Counted from the first letter of the stretch, positions 1 to 9,682 are shown. The stretch: DNA of 64,000 nucleotides from an uncultured Tolumonas sp. (GCF_963678185.1 NZ_OY782757.1:2259501-2323500); one strand, 5' to 3'. Numbers and translations are program-made. The notes: a model not told the origin generated them from the letters alone.

Positions 1-57
1 AATGAAAAGAAAGAGCTGAAACCGGAAGATGAAAGTTCGAATTCAGCTGAGCTTTAA
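1..57 (+). CDS. C-terminal tail of an unidentified upstream gene (partial)
   Basis: The first 57 bases read as 18 open codons and a TAA stop, giving the charged tail NEKKELKPEDESSNSAEL. The stop overlaps the stop of the convergent murI gene by a few bases, a compact tail-to-tail arrangement that fits a real gene entering from the left. Too little is present to name the protein. It could also be a chance open stretch. Confidence 0.4.
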   Translation, partial: NEKKELKPEDESSNSAEL

Positions 58-857
58 TTCATAAGTTCGAATAGCTGTAATGAATGAAAGCCGTATTCAA
101 TAAGAATGTGGCTTTTTTTATGTGCATCCTGATCCAGTAACGTGCAATAGGCCTGACCATTGATAGTGTCAGTACTAGTACTTGCCATATACGGTAACAA
201 TGTAGCAACCCGCTTGGCGATCGCGGCACCAGAATCCACCAGCTGAATTCCCGGCATGATACGGTAGAGCTCTTCTTTCAACAGCGGGAAATGAGTACAA
301 CCCAACACCAGTGTATCCGGTGGTAATGAATGGTCGGTTAATGGTTGTAGGGCATGACGGATAGCTTGCTCATCAACTTCATACCCCGCCATCTTACGTT
401 CTGCCTGGATCACCAGTTCGGTGACTCCCAGTTTTAATACCTGACAATGTGCGGCAAATTGGGCAATTAATTGTGAGGTATAAGGACGTTGCACTGTGGC
501 AGGGGTTGCCAGTAAACCGATACAGCGGTTTTGTGTCAGCATGGCAGCGGGTTTGATGGCAGGAACCACTCCCACCACGGGGATAGATAACGCCGCTCTT
601 AGGGCCGGCAAGGTAATAGTACTGGCGGTATTACAGGCAATGACGACCAGATCGATCTGGCGTTCATGCACCAGTTGCGTGATCAACGAACAACAACGCT
701 CAACAATGATATGTTCCGGTTGTTCACCATACGGAAAGAAGGCGTTATCAAACAGATAATCATAGCGATGTTCGGGCAGACAACGGCGGACTTCCTGATA
801 AATAGATAGCCCACCCATACCGGAATCAAAAAGCAGGATGTTCACGTTGATTCTCAC
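54..857 (-). CDS. murI: Glutamate racemase
   Basis: Cytoplasmic cofactor-independent racemase that makes D-glutamate for peptidoglycan precursors. The N-terminal FDSGMGGLS motif holds the first catalytic aspartate and the serine loop, ACNTAS carries the first catalytic cysteine, and LGCTHFPLL carries the second cysteine and histidine. The length of about 267 aa is normal for the family. The first codon is GTG; an in-frame GTG four codons later (position 845), directly before NILLFDSG, is an equally good start and agrees better with the short N termini of relatives. It converges with the partial gene at the left edge. Confidence 0.95.
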   Translation of the reverse strand: MRINVNILLFDSGMGGLSIYQEVRRCLPEHRYDYLFDNAFFPYGEQPEHIIVERCCSLITQLVHERQIDLVVIACNTASTITLPALRAALSIPVVGVVPAIKPAAMLTQNRCIGLLATPATVQRPYTSQLIAQFAAHCQVLKLGVTELVIQAERKMAGYEVDEQAIRHALQPLTDHSLPPDTLVLGCTHFPLLKEELYRIMPGIQLVDSGAAIAKRVATLLPYMASTSTDTINGQAYCTLLDQDAHKKSHILIEYGFHSLQLFELMN

Positions 858-919
858 TTCTTCTAACGACGCGCGGAATGATACTCCCTTCCAACACGAT
901 CGTCATCGCTCAACACGGA

Positions 920-1903
920 CTAACAGTTGTAACTATTCATAACCGGCGGGGTCTGCTTTAACAATTGCGACTGCTCACTCAATAGTTGGAATTGTCGATG
1001 CCAGTAGTCATCGGCATTAAACCAGGGAAAAGCCAGAGGAAACGCGGGATCTTGCCAACGCTGATGCAGCCAGACCAGATAATTAAGCATCCGCAGTGTG
1101 CGCAAGGGTTCAATATAACTCAGCTGACGTTCATCAAACTCACAAAACGCTTCATAACCATCCAAAATGGTATAGATCTGTTGGCGTTGTTCGGCGGCAT
1201 CGCCGGACAGTAACATCCAGATATCTTGAATAGCTGGCCCCATGACGCAATCATCCAGATCCAATAATGCAGGCGCATCACGCCACAGGATATTACCTGC
1301 GTGACAATCGCCGTGTATTGCTAACTGCGGTGCGCTAAACAGCGCATGTTCCTGTAATTGCTGCTGCAACTGTGCCAGTAATGCGGGCCATGGTTTTTGC
1401 GTTTTACCCCATGGCTGATGTTGCAGTAAATAATCCACCGGACGCGCCAGACGATTAGTCACATTAAAAGCCGGACGATGCGCGAGCGTATAGTCGGCGA
1501 CACAACTGTGCCAGCGCCCTAACGCCTGCCCAACGGCTTCCAACTGCATCATATTATCGAGTTCGATGGCACGGCCAGCGCGGTATGGCCAGATCGCATA
1601 GTTGAAACCTTCTGTATATAGCAGCGATTCGCCTTGCCAGATCAAAGGCGCAAGTACAGGGACATCATGCTCAACCAGATAGTGTGTAAGCTGATGCTCT
1701 TCTTTTAACTGCGCTTGGCTCCAACGCTCTGGGCGATAGAATTTGATAACATAACGCTGGCGATCTTCCGCCTGAAACAGATAGACACGGTTTTCATAGC
1801 TGTTGAGCGGAGTTAAACCAGATTCAGGATATAACCCTTGTGCCGCCAGAGCCGACAGGACCAGCTCTGGGGTAAGCGATTGGAACTGAAATGAAGATTG
1901 CAT
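920..1903 (-). CDS. srkA: Stress response kinase A (YihE/SrkA family)
   Basis: Cytoplasmic Ser/Thr kinase with an aminoglycoside-phosphotransferase-like fold, known in E. coli to protect cells under stress. Signatures are GLTPLNSYENRVY near the N terminus, the nucleotide-binding VIKFYRPERW, the catalytic loop HGDCHAGNILWRD and the metal-binding LDLDD. The ATG at 1903 is preferred to an earlier in-frame codon because it gives the usual N terminus (MQSSFQFQSLTPE) and has an AAGG ribosome site just upstream. It follows yihD by 7 nt, so the two are probably one transcript. The product is 327 aa, as usual for the family. Confidence 0.93.
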   Translation of the reverse strand: MQSSFQFQSLTPELVLSALAAQGLYPESGLTPLNSYENRVYLFQAEDRQRYVIKFYRPERWSQAQLKEEHQLTHYLVEHDVPVLAPLIWQGESLLYTEGFNYAIWPYRAGRAIELDNMMQLEAVGQALGRWHSCVADYTLAHRPAFNVTNRLARPVDYLLQHQPWGKTQKPWPALLAQLQQQLQEHALFSAPQLAIHGDCHAGNILWRDAPALLDLDDCVMGPAIQDIWMLLSGDAAEQRQQIYTILDGYEAFCEFDERQLSYIEPLRTLRMLNYLVWLHQRWQDPAFPLAFPWFNADDYWHRQFQLLSEQSQLLKQTPPVMNSYNC

Positions 1904-1910
1904 GTAAACC

Positions 1911-2177
1911 TTATTTAATGATGCCTCGGGCACGCAGGATCGCTTCTTTAAAATCAGGCACGGCGTCTTTGGCGAGACCTGGGATCATTTCCGTTTCGCC
2001 ACGACTACGCATTTTCAACTGATAAATCAGGGTGTCGTCGCTGATCGTATCCAGTGCATCAGGAAAGCCGGCTTCATTGGCCACTTTTTGCAAAAATTGC
2101 AGCAAAGTCAGATCTTGATCTTGCAGCCATTCTGCTTGTAATAGTTCCAACAGCTCTTCGATACGGTGACATTGCAT
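1911..2177 (-). CDS. yihD: YihD family protein (DUF1040)
   Basis: Small soluble protein of 88 aa with no established biochemical role. It matches the YihD family along its whole length: LLQFLQKVANEAGF, DDTLIYQLKMR, IPGLAKD and the C-terminal ILRARGIIK are family signatures. It lies immediately upstream of srkA, the same pairing seen in enterobacteria, so cotranscription is likely. An AGGAGAAC sequence in front of the start codon is a good ribosome binding site. Confidence 0.9.
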   Translation of the reverse strand: MQCHRIEELLELLQAEWLQDQDLTLLQFLQKVANEAGFPDALDTISDDTLIYQLKMRSRGETEMIPGLAKDAVPDFKEAILRARGIIK

Positions 2178-2225
2178 GGTGTTCTCCTGATGCAGAAAAT
2201 AGTATTTGTAAGTTATGTTTGTAGC

Positions 2226-3260
2226 TTACCAACAACTCACGGTCTGGTATAGCTGCCGGCTACAGCGACGCTGACACGCCAAACCACGTGACCACCAGGC
2301 AAATAGCCAGCGTAAGCCACGATCATAACGACCGGTTAAACGACAGCCCAGAATGACATTGCGTACTGCGCGACGGGTGATTTTGACATTATGGCCGGTA
2401 AGATAGGCATCAGAATGCTGGATCTTCTGCAGGGTTAACACAGCCATACCAATGGCCCATAAACAAAACTGCCGCAGCCCCTGCTCTTCTGCCGGTATCG
2501 CTAACGTGTATTCCAGCGCATCGCGTAGATGACCATGGGCAATGGCAACTAACTCCTGACGACTAGTGATCAAGGTTGGGTTACCACTCGGCGGCCAGAC
2601 GATACCTTGTTGACTGACCAATGTTTGCGGCCACCAGCACACGCCACGTTTCGCATCGTCCCAGACGTCTTTCAGGATATTCGTCAGCTGCAAACCTAAG
2701 CCAAATGAGACAGAGAGCGCCGCCAGTTCTTCACGCTGTGCATTTAATGACGGGCGATAAGCAATAAACAAGGCCGTCAGCATTTCACCTACCACACCGG
2801 CTACCGCATAACAGTAGTGATCTAAGGCAGTTTGATCATTTAACCCATGCGGCGACGCCAGTGTCTGATAACGCGTCATGCCGTGACTCATGATCGCCAC
2901 ACCACGCAACAGGATCTGTTGCACTTCCGCGGGAAATTGTTGGTAATGCGCGATGACGCTGACGGTTTGTGCAATCAGCTCTTGTTCTGCAACGGATGTA
3001 CCCGACGATAAATGCGGCGAAAGTTGCTGATGCAAGCATTCCGCCGGTTGTTTACCTGACAGGACATCCAGAAATAGCTGAATAAAATTGGTTTTATCTT
3101 CACAAGAGAGCGTTGGCTCATCTTCGATGGTATCGGCGATCCGGCATAACAGATAGGCATTCCCCACCCAATCGGCCAATGGCGCCGGTAACTGAGGGAT
3201 CGTCAGCGCGAAGGTGCGGGATACTTTAGCCAATAATTCGGCTTGTAGCGGTTCAGTCAT
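2226..3260 (-). CDS. Squalene/phytoene synthase family protein
   Basis: Head-to-head prenyl transferase that would condense two prenyl diphosphates (farnesyl or geranylgeranyl) in a Mg-dependent reaction. Two aspartate-rich motifs are visible: DTIED at residues 43-47 and DVWDD at 198-202, with a squalene-synthase-like YCYAVAGVVGEM near 149-160. The length, 344 aa, is normal. It stands alone: no hopanoid (hpn), carotenoid (crt) or cyclase gene is nearby, so the product cannot be assigned. No transmembrane anchor is evident, which resembles bacterial rather than eukaryotic squalene synthases. It is divergent from ubiD. Confidence 0.85.
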   Translation of the reverse strand: MTEPLQAELLAKVSRTFALTIPQLPAPLADWVGNAYLLCRIADTIEDEPTLSCEDKTNFIQLFLDVLSGKQPAECLHQQLSPHLSSGTSVAEQELIAQTVSVIAHYQQFPAEVQQILLRGVAIMSHGMTRYQTLASPHGLNDQTALDHYCYAVAGVVGEMLTALFIAYRPSLNAQREELAALSVSFGLGLQLTNILKDVWDDAKRGVCWWPQTLVSQQGIVWPPSGNPTLITSRQELVAIAHGHLRDALEYTLAIPAEEQGLRQFCLWAIGMAVLTLQKIQHSDAYLTGHNVKITRRAVRNVILGCRLTGRYDRGLRWLFAWWSRGLACQRRCSRQLYQTVSCW

Positions 3261-3381
3261 GGGATCGTTTCAGGAATTTGGCCAGCAGATCAAAGTTTAT
3301 CATCGATCCGTGTTGTCCGCAGCAAGCCAAATCCGTGAACTGTTCGTATAATCAACTCAGTTTTATTGACCGGTAACCTTT

Positions 3382-4851
3382 ATGAAATACCGTGACTTAC
3401 GTGATTTTATACGTCTGCTGGAAGAACGCGGCCAACTTAAACGCATCTCGCAGGAAATCGACCCCTATCTGGAAATGACCGAAATAGCCGATCGCACCTT
3501 ACGTGCGCAAGGCCCGGCATTGCTGTTTGAAAACCCGAAAGGTTCGCACCACCCGGTGTTAGCCAACCTGTTCGGCACCCCACAACGTGTGGCGTGGGGC
3601 ATGGGGCAAGACGATGTCAGCGCACTGCGTGATGTCGGCGAATGGATGGCAATGCTGAAAGAACCGGAGCCACCAAAAGGCTTACGCGACCTGTTTGATA
3701 AGCTGCCATTGTTTAAACAAATTCTGAACATGCCGGTCAAACGTTTGAGCAAAGCACCTTGTCAGGAGATTGTACTGACCGGTGATGCAGTCGATTTATA
3801 CCAACTTCCGGTGCAACATTGCTGGCCAGGCGATGTCGCCCCGTTAGTGACCTGGGGGTTAACCATTACCCGTGGCCCTTACAAGAAACGCCAGAACCTC
3901 GGCATTTATCGCCAACAACTGCTGGCGAAAAACAAACTGGTGATGCGTTGGTTAGATCACCGTGGTGGCGCGATTGATTTTCGGGAATGGCAGGAAGCGC
4001 ATCCGGGCGAACCTTACCCCGTTGCGGTTGCCATTGGTGCTGATCCAGCCACTATTTTAGGTGCAGTAACGCCGGTGCCAGATACGTTATCGGAATATGC
4101 CTTTGCCGGTCTGCTGCGTCAAAGCCGCACCGAAGTCGTTAAAGCATTAAGCTGTGATCTGGATGTGCCGGCCAGTGCCGAAATTGTACTGGAAGGTTAT
4201 CTGATGCCCGGTGAAATGGCACCGGAAGGGCCATATGGTGATCACACCGGTTACTACAATGAAGTCGATGAGTTTCCAGTCTTCACCATTACTCACATGA
4301 CCATGCGCAAAGACGCCATTTATCACAGCACCTATACCGGACGCCCGCCGGATGAACCCGCGATGCTGGGTGTGGCATTAAATGAAGTGTTTGTGCCGCT
4401 GTTGCGTAAGCAATTCCCAGAAATTATTGATTTTTATCTACCGCCGGAAGGCTGTTCCTACCGCATGGCCGTAGTCACTATTAAGAAGCGTTACCCCGGC
4501 CACGCCAAACGCGTGATGATGGGGGTATGGAGTTTCCTGCGTCAGTTTATGTATACCAAGTTTGTGATCGTTTGTGACGATGATGTTAACGCACGTGACT
4601 GGAATGACGTAATATGGGCTATTACTACACGCATGGATCCGGCCAGAGATACTACGCTTATAGAAAATACACCAATTGATTATCTGGACTTTGCCTCACC
4701 AGTGGCCGGTTTAGGTTCTAAAATGGGTCTGGATGCCACCAATAAATGGCCGGGCGAAACACAGCGTGAATGGGGAACCCCTATTCATATGGACGAAGCG
4801 GTGAAACACCGTGTTGATGAACTCTGGGATTCACTGGGTATTTTAGATTAG
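3382..4851 (+). CDS. ubiD: 4-hydroxy-3-polyprenylbenzoate decarboxylase
   Basis: Prenylated-FMN-dependent decarboxylase of ubiquinone biosynthesis that removes the carboxyl group of 3-polyprenyl-4-hydroxybenzoate. It is full length at 489 aa, beginning [19 protein letters not shown]. Conserved blocks include [14 protein letters not shown] and [19 protein letters not shown]. The cofactor-making partner ubiX is not in this window. fre follows 46 bp downstream on the same strand, the order found in related gammaproteobacteria, so the two are likely cotranscribed. Confidence 0.96.
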   Translation: MKYRDLRDFIRLLEERGQLKRISQEIDPYLEMTEIADRTLRAQGPALLFENPKGSHHPVLANLFGTPQRVAWGMGQDDVSALRDVGEWMAMLKEPEPPKGLRDLFDKLPLFKQILNMPVKRLSKAPCQEIVLTGDAVDLYQLPVQHCWPGDVAPLVTWGLTITRGPYKKRQNLGIYRQQLLAKNKLVMRWLDHRGGAIDFREWQEAHPGEPYPVAVAIGADPATILGAVTPVPDTLSEYAFAGLLRQSRTEVVKALSCDLDVPASAEIVLEGYLMPGEMAPEGPYGDHTGYYNEVDEFPVFTITHMTMRKDAIYHSTYTGRPPDEPAMLGVALNEVFVPLLRKQFPEIIDFYLPPEGCSYRMAVVTIKKRYPGHAKRVMMGVWSFLRQFMYTKFVIVCDDDVNARDWNDVIWAITTRMDPARDTTLIENTPIDYLDFASPVAGLGSKMGLDATNKWPGETQREWGTPIHMDEAVKHRVDELWDSLGILD

Positions 4852-4897
4852 CACCATAACCCAGCGACTCTGAACGAACATTATTACGAGGAATGCT

Positions 4898-5596
4898 ATG
4901 GCACGCACTGTCTGTCATCTGGAAACTCTGCATGAGTGTGCGGAACACATCTGGCATGTTCGCTTGATCCCTGAGCAACAGATTGCTTATAAACCGGGGC
5001 AATATCTGCAAGTGATCATGGGTGAAAAAGATCACCGCTCGTTTTCGATTGCCAGTTCACCCAGTCGGGGCAATGTGCTGGAACTGCAGATCGGCGCCAC
5101 CCCCGGTAACAAATATCCGGGACAGGTGCTGGAGGCATTACGTGCTGATGGCAAAATCGAAGTAGAAATGCCCTTAGGTAATGCCTATCTGCACGAACAC
5201 AGTGAACGCCCGATCCTGTTGATTGCGGGTGGCACTGGTTACAGCTATGCCCGCTCCATTTTGCAATATCTGGTCGATAACAAAATGCCACGCCGCACCT
5301 ATTTATACTGGGGTGTGCGTAATGCCGATCAGCTGTATGAAGGCGAAGAGGTGTTGAACTGGGCCAGTGAATTTAAAGATCTGACCTTCGTACCAGTAGT
5401 GCAATTCCCGGACGATGACTGGATGGGGCGTTCAGGTTTAGTGCATGAAGTCGTGCTGAGCGATTTCCATTCATTTGACCAATTTGATATTTATGTCGCC
5501 GGACGTTTTGAAATGGCGGCGGTTGTGCGGGATGCCCTGCGCCATCGCGGCATCAAAGAAGAACATCTGTTCGGTGATGCTTTCAATCTGATCTAA
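4898..5596 (+). CDS. fre: NAD(P)H-flavin reductase
   Basis: Reduces free riboflavin, FMN or FAD with NAD(P)H. The 232 aa protein has the ferredoxin-reductase fold: the flavin-binding HRSFSIASSPS block near residue 50, then the nucleotide-binding LLIAGGTGYSYARSI near residue 107, and the C-terminal DIYVAGRFEMA. A GAGG ribosome site precedes the ATG. It follows ubiD and probably shares its transcript. A GC-rich hairpin (5604-5629) follows the stop but lacks a good T-tract, so termination there is uncertain. Confidence 0.94.
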   Translation: MARTVCHLETLHECAEHIWHVRLIPEQQIAYKPGQYLQVIMGEKDHRSFSIASSPSRGNVLELQIGATPGNKYPGQVLEALRADGKIEVEMPLGNAYLHEHSERPILLIAGGTGYSYARSILQYLVDNKMPRRTYLYWGVRNADQLYEGEEVLNWASEFKDLTFVPVVQFPDDDWMGRSGLVHEVVLSDFHSFDQFDIYVAGRFEMAAVVRDALRHRGIKEEHLFGDAFNLI

Positions 5597-5647
5597 TGAG
5601 CGAATGCGGGTTTCAACACTGAGACCCGCTTATCGCAGCACAATTAC

Positions 5648-5902
5648 TTAATCGCGCTCTGCCAACTGTTTTTCCAGCTGTTGCAGTTTTTCTTCCAGTG
5701 CCTGTAATTTTTCGCGTGTGCGCAACAACACTTTAGTCTGCACATCAAACTCTTCGCGACTCACCAGATCCAGTTTCATCAACTGCGCCTGCAGCACCTG
5801 TTTTACTTTTTTATCCACTTCTTCGCCTACGCTTTTCAGCCCCGGCGGTAACGCGGCCTGAATCGAGCGCGCCATCTCTTCAATTTTGTTCGGATTGATC
5901 AT
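5648..5902 (-). CDS. ubiK: Ubiquinone biosynthesis accessory factor UbiK (BMFP domain)
   Basis: Small 84 aa coiled-coil protein of the BMFP/YqiC family, known to assist the ubiquinone-making complex with UbiJ. It begins [21 protein letters not shown] and ends in a heptad-rich helix ([16 protein letters not shown]). The ATG at 5902 is chosen because an AGGAG lies 7 nt upstream; an earlier in-frame start would add 15 residues with no family match. The gene sits just downstream of recQ on the same strand, transcribed away from it after a gap of about 50 bp on the fre side. Confidence 0.9.
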   Translation of the reverse strand: MINPNKIEEMARSIQAALPPGLKSVGEEVDKKVKQVLQAQLMKLDLVSREEFDVQTKVLLRTREKLQALEEKLQQLEKQLAERD

Positions 5903-5955
5903 GCTGTTCTCCTCTGCATGCGGCGATTCTGCCGCAGGATGTGCCAACTTGCCAG

Positions 5956-7806
5956 CTACAGATCGGCATGTTCACGGATACATTCCAAAAATGCTTCGCC
6001 AAAACGCTCTAATTTGCGATAACCCACGCCGTTGATGGTGAGCAAATCGGCTTCGGTGAGCGGTTTAAATTGCGCCAGTTCCAGCAAAGTGGCATCGTTA
6101 AAGACCACATACGGCGGAATACCCTCTTCTTCCGCCAACTGCTTCCGCAATTTACGCAACTCCCGGAACAGCGCCGCATCTTCGCCTTGCGCCAATTCCA
6201 GTTCACGCCGGCGGAGTTTTTTCGCCGATAACAACTCAGTGCGTGGTACTGCCAATTCCAGCGGTTGATCGCCACGTAACACTGGGCGCGCCGCTTCCGT
6301 CAGTTGTAACACCAGATGACGGGTGATGTTTTGCACTAGCAAGCCTTTGTGAATTAACTGACGCAACACCGATAACCAGTATTCGTGCGACTGATCTTTG
6401 CCAATACCGTAAGTCGTGAGTTTGTCATGACCCAATTCACGAATACGCTGGCTTTGCGCGCCGCGTAACACTTCAATCACATGACCCATGCCATAACGCT
6501 GCCCGACCCGATAGACACAAGACAATGCTTTGCGCGCATCGTCGGTACCATCATAGGTTTTCGCTGGATCAAGACAAATATCGCAGTTTCCACACGGCTC
6601 GGCGTGATATTCCCCGAAGTAATTGAGTAACACCTGACGGCGGCAAGTTTGTGCCTCGGCAAATGCCGACATCAGATTCAGTTTGAAGATCTCGACCTGG
6701 CGCTGTTCGGCATTTTCGTTGTTTTCCAGCAACCCTCTGACCCGTTCAATATCCGCCGGGTCAAACAACAATAACGCTTCTGCCGGTAAGCCATCACGAC
6801 CAGCGCGACCGGTTTCCTGATAATAAGCTTCGATATTTTTCGGAATATCGTAATGCACGACAAAGCGTACGTTGGGTTTATCAATGCCCATACCAAACGC
6901 CACAGTGGCGACCACAATATCGAGATCATCACGAATAAAGGCATCTTGCACTGCCGCCCGTTGGTCACTGGGTAAACCGGCGTGATAACAAGCAGCACGG
7001 TAATTACGCACTTTCAGCAGATCGGCGACCTCTTCCGTACGTTTACGGCTGGTGCAATAAACAATACCGCACTGACCGGCCTGTTTTTGCACATAATGCA
7101 GCAGCTGCTCGGAAGGTTTGAATTTTTCCACCAATGTGTAACGAATATTCGGACGGTCAAAACTGGCCAAATGCACGAGCGGATCGTTCAGCGCCAAGCG
7201 ACTGAGAATATCTTGTCGCGTGGCATCGTCAGCCGTGGCGGTCAGCGCCACCAATGGAATGTGCGGGAACAAATGGCGTAACCGGCCCAATTCGGCATAT
7301 TCCGGGCGGAAATCATGCCCCCACTGCGAAATACAGTGCGCTTCGTCAATGGCAATTAGCGCCAGCGGCATCTCTTGCAACCGAGCGAGAAAGTCCGGCA
7401 GTAAAATCCGTTCCGGTGCCACATACAACAGCTTTAAATCACCACGCCACAGCTGGCTATAGACATCCATCAGTTCGTCACGCGCGAGCCCTGAGTGTAA
7501 TCCGGCGGCGGCGACGCCATTGGCGCGCAACGCATCGACTTGATCTTTGATCAGCGCAATCAGTGGCGAGACCACAATCGCTAGCCCCGGGCGTACCAAC
7601 GCCGGAATTTGGTAACACAGCGATTTACCACCACCGGTTGGCATAATGGCCAAGACATCTTTGCCCGCCACCAATTGTTCGATAACGGTATCTTGCCCGG
7701 GACGGAATGCCTGAAAGCCAAAAACCTCCCGCAGCACGTCTAACGGCTGAGGATATGAGAGCGACTGCACGAAGGGTGTGTCCTGCATGGCGGAATTTAA
7801 AATCAT
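5956..7806 (-). CDS. recQ: ATP-dependent DNA helicase RecQ
   Basis: 3'-5' DNA helicase for recombination and repair. Domains in order: helicase with Walker [12 protein letters not shown], motif [19 protein letters not shown] and the C-terminal motor with [10 protein letters not shown]; the zinc-binding RQC region with [12 protein letters not shown] and CGNCDIC; and an HRDC domain at the C terminus. The length, 616 aa, is typical. The start is ambiguous between the ATG at 7806 and the ATG at 7788; neither has a clear ribosome site. The gene is divergent from the AbiTii-like gene and upstream of ubiK. Confidence 0.96.
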   Translation of the reverse strand: MILNSAMQDTPFVQSLSYPQPLDVLREVFGFQAFRPGQDTVIEQLVAGKDVLAIMPTGGGKSLCYQIPALVRPGLAIVVSPLIALIKDQVDALRANGVAAAGLHSGLARDELMDVYSQLWRGDLKLLYVAPERILLPDFLARLQEMPLALIAIDEAHCISQWGHDFRPEYAELGRLRHLFPHIPLVALTATADDATRQDILSRLALNDPLVHLASFDRPNIRYTLVEKFKPSEQLLHYVQKQAGQCGIVYCTSRKRTEEVADLLKVRNYRAACYHAGLPSDQRAAVQDAFIRDDLDIVVATVAFGMGIDKPNVRFVVHYDIPKNIEAYYQETGRAGRDGLPAEALLLFDPADIERVRGLLENNENAEQRQVEIFKLNLMSAFAEAQTCRRQVLLNYFGEYHAEPCGNCDICLDPAKTYDGTDDARKALSCVYRVGQRYGMGHVIEVLRGAQSQRIRELGHDKLTTYGIGKDQSHEYWLSVLRQLIHKGLLVQNITRHLVLQLTEAARPVLRGDQPLELAVPRTELLSAKKLRRRELELAQGEDAALFRELRKLRKQLAEEEGIPPYVVFNDATLLELAQFKPLTEADLLTINGVGYRKLERFGEAFLECIREHADL

Positions 7807-8040
7807 GACTACATTCTAATTAAGTGTGCTGTGCAGTGATACAGGCAGGAGAAAGTATCGCCGATCTGTATATTCATATAGTTGCATCGCATATATCTTT
7901 TTGAACAAAAAACACACAGTTCTTATACTTATTTGTAACTATACGTAACTTTTTTATTTCATATATACTTGATACGCGTCAAAGTTTCCCCCGCCGTTGA
8001 TTGCAATTGCGTTCCATACTATGAGCAGGGAGGAGTACCT
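7807..8040. other. AT-rich divergent intergenic region between recQ and the AbiTii-like gene
   Basis: This 234 bp gap is much richer in A and T than its flanks, especially 7860-7970 with runs of TTTTTTATTTCATATATAC. It must hold promoters in both directions, but no single -35/-10 pair stands out. No RNA gene was recognised. Confidence 0.4.
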
Positions 8041-8574
8041 ATGGGCCAGACTACACCGCTCCGCAGTGATGAGCTGCTGCGGCAGTTAGAACATTTGCGC
8101 CATACTGCGCAAGACCCGAGCCTGTTGCTATGGCTGCAACGGGAGCTGGACGGTTATGATGCCAGTGACGAACTACCTTGGTATCGCATCATGGAATGTC
8201 GCCAACGTGGTTTGTTTATGCATCATGGCACCGCTCATCAGCAAACCAGCCAAATCAATGAAAAATGTTTATGCCAGCGCGATATGGAACGTGTGCGGTA
8301 TTTACTGATCAGAGGACCACTGTCCTGTTATCTCGATAGCCATACGCCGACACTGGAACGGTGGCCAGATAGTTTGTTACGGGAATACAGTCGGCATTTG
8401 ATCCCTGAACATGTCTGTTTATACGCATGGAAAGAACCGATTGCCTCCGTCAGAGAACACCTGTTGTTAGGTATTAGCAGTGTACTGCAACAATACGTAC
8501 CCTCCATGTGTCGTGAAATGGAAAATGCCAATCGCTCCCTGCGTACCTTACAACACCGCCAATGGTGGGTTTGA
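8041..8574 (+). CDS. AbiTii-like domain protein, function unknown
   Basis: A 177 aa soluble protein. Residues 12-50 carry LLRQLEHLRH, WLQRELDGYD and DELPWYRI, a pattern that resembles the AbiTii domain (a short helix, then ELxGY..DELPxYR) found in proteins linked to phage abortive infection. The ATG at 8041 is chosen because GGAGGAG lies just upstream; an earlier open stretch from 7969 has no ribosome site. No partner gene is adjacent; neighbours are recQ and rarD. The domain match is from memory of the family pattern and the defence role is inference. The preceding intergenic DNA is AT-rich, compatible with acquisition. Confidence 0.6.
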   Translation: MGQTTPLRSDELLRQLEHLRHTAQDPSLLLWLQRELDGYDASDELPWYRIMECRQRGLFMHHGTAHQQTSQINEKCLCQRDMERVRYLLIRGPLSCYLDSHTPTLERWPDSLLREYSRHLIPEHVCLYAWKEPIASVREHLLLGISSVLQQYVPSMCREMENANRSLRTLQHRQWWV

Positions 8575-8703
8575 CCTGTTACATCTGAAAAATAACGACA
8601 AATAAGACGTTAATGACATAATTGCAGTGGTTCATTTCCTGATATACCCGCTACCTCCGTCTGGTATATGCTCAGCGTCCCTCTTCGCTTTCTGTTAATT
8701 GTT

Positions 8704-9582
8704 ATGAAATCATCAACCCAAGGTATGTTGTATGCCCTGACTGCATTTTTGATCTGGGGTATTGCGCCGCTTTATTTCAAACACATCGGTTTTGTTCCTG
8801 CCGAAGAAATCGTCACTCATCGTATAATCTGGTCGTGTCTGTTTTTGATCTTGCTAGTGTGGTGGACCAAAACCGGCCGCCAAGTGCTGACGGTTTTTCA
8901 GCATCCTCGTTATCTGGCGTTATTGACGCTCACTGCCTTATTGATTGCCGCAAATTGGCTGTTATTTATCTGGGCCATTAACCATGATCATATGCTGGAA
9001 TCCAGCCTCGGTTATTTCATCAATCCGTTACTGAACATTTTGTTAGGCATGCTGTTTTTAGGTGAAACCCTGCGCCGCTGGCAATGGCTGGCGGTGGCGC
9101 TCGCCGTTTCGGGCGTGATCATGCAAATTATCACACTCGGTGTATTTCCTTGGATAGCACTGTCATTGGCCAGCAGCTTTGCGGTGTATGGTCTGATCCG
9201 AAAGAAAATTGCTGTCGATTCACTGACTGGATTATTGGTGGAAACGGTGGTGTTAACGCCGCTGGCGGCTTGGTATTTGTTCTTTCATGCAGACACCGCC
9301 ACCAGCCACCTGAGTCAAAACCCCCTGGCGTTGAACCTCTGGTTACTGGCCGCCGGGATCATCACCACTGTGCCACTACTTTGCTTTACTGCCGGGGCTA
9401 AACGTCTACGCCTGTCCACCATTGGGTTTTTCCAGTATATCGGCCCCAGCCTGATGTTTATCTTTGCGGTTACGCTTTATCACGAACCGATTGTCTGGCA
9501 AAAATGGCTGACTTTTTTACTGATTTGGTCAGCGCTGGTGCTCTTCAGTTGGGATGCCTGGCGGCAGAATAAACAAAGGTAA
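8704..9582 (+). CDS. rarD: RarD-type EamA family permease
   Basis: Integral membrane protein with about ten transmembrane helices arranged as two EamA repeats, of the RarD family (drug/metabolite transporter superfamily). Family signatures include LIWGIAPLYFK, NWLLFIWAINHDHMLESSLGYFINPL and RLRLSTIGFFQYIGP. The substrate is not settled even in E. coli, where the gene was first linked to chloramphenicol sensitivity. The start at 8704 matches the family N terminus; an upstream in-frame ATG at 8668 would add a hydrophobic extension. No strong ribosome site precedes either. Confidence 0.88.
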   Translation: MKSSTQGMLYALTAFLIWGIAPLYFKHIGFVPAEEIVTHRIIWSCLFLILLVWWTKTGRQVLTVFQHPRYLALLTLTALLIAANWLLFIWAINHDHMLESSLGYFINPLLNILLGMLFLGETLRRWQWLAVALAVSGVIMQIITLGVFPWIALSLASSFAVYGLIRKKIAVDSLTGLLVETVVLTPLAAWYLFFHADTATSHLSQNPLALNLWLLAAGIITTVPLLCFTAGAKRLRLSTIGFFQYIGPSLMFIFAVTLYHEPIVWQKWLTFLLIWSALVLFSWDAWRQNKQR

Positions 9583-9641
9583 AGCTTGATCACGATCCTG
9601 ATCAGGAAATGACCTGATTCTGAGAGGCGCATCATAAAACG

Positions 9642-9668
9642 TGGAACCGGTTACTGAAACCGGTTACA
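9642..9668 (+). promoter_or_regulatory. Tandem LacI/GalR-type operators (AACCGGTT)
   Basis: Two near-identical 14 bp dyads lie head to tail: TGGAACCGGTTACT at 9642-9655 and TGAAACCGGTTACA at 9655-9668. The AACCGGTT core is typical of LacI/GalR-family operators and close to the site reported for E. coli AscG. They sit 55-80 bp before the IIB gene and overlap the predicted -35 box, so repression by the LacI-family protein encoded at 13619-14626 is the natural reading. Confidence 0.7.
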
Positions 9669-9682
9669 AGTGTTCGTATAGT
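9654..9682 (+). promoter_or_regulatory. Candidate sigma70 promoter of the PTS operon
   Basis: A -35 like CTGAAA (9654-9659), a 17 bp spacer and a -10 like TATAGT (9677-9682) lie about 40 bp before the IIB start. The -35 is inside the second operator dyad, which would let a bound LacI-family repressor block polymerase directly. Confidence 0.5.

Noticed and set aside
9596-9620. TCCTGATCAGGA palindrome and ATCAGG/CCTGAT hairpin after rarD
   Set aside because: No T-tract follows, so it is not a convincing terminator, and it matches no known operator; it could be either but is not claimed.
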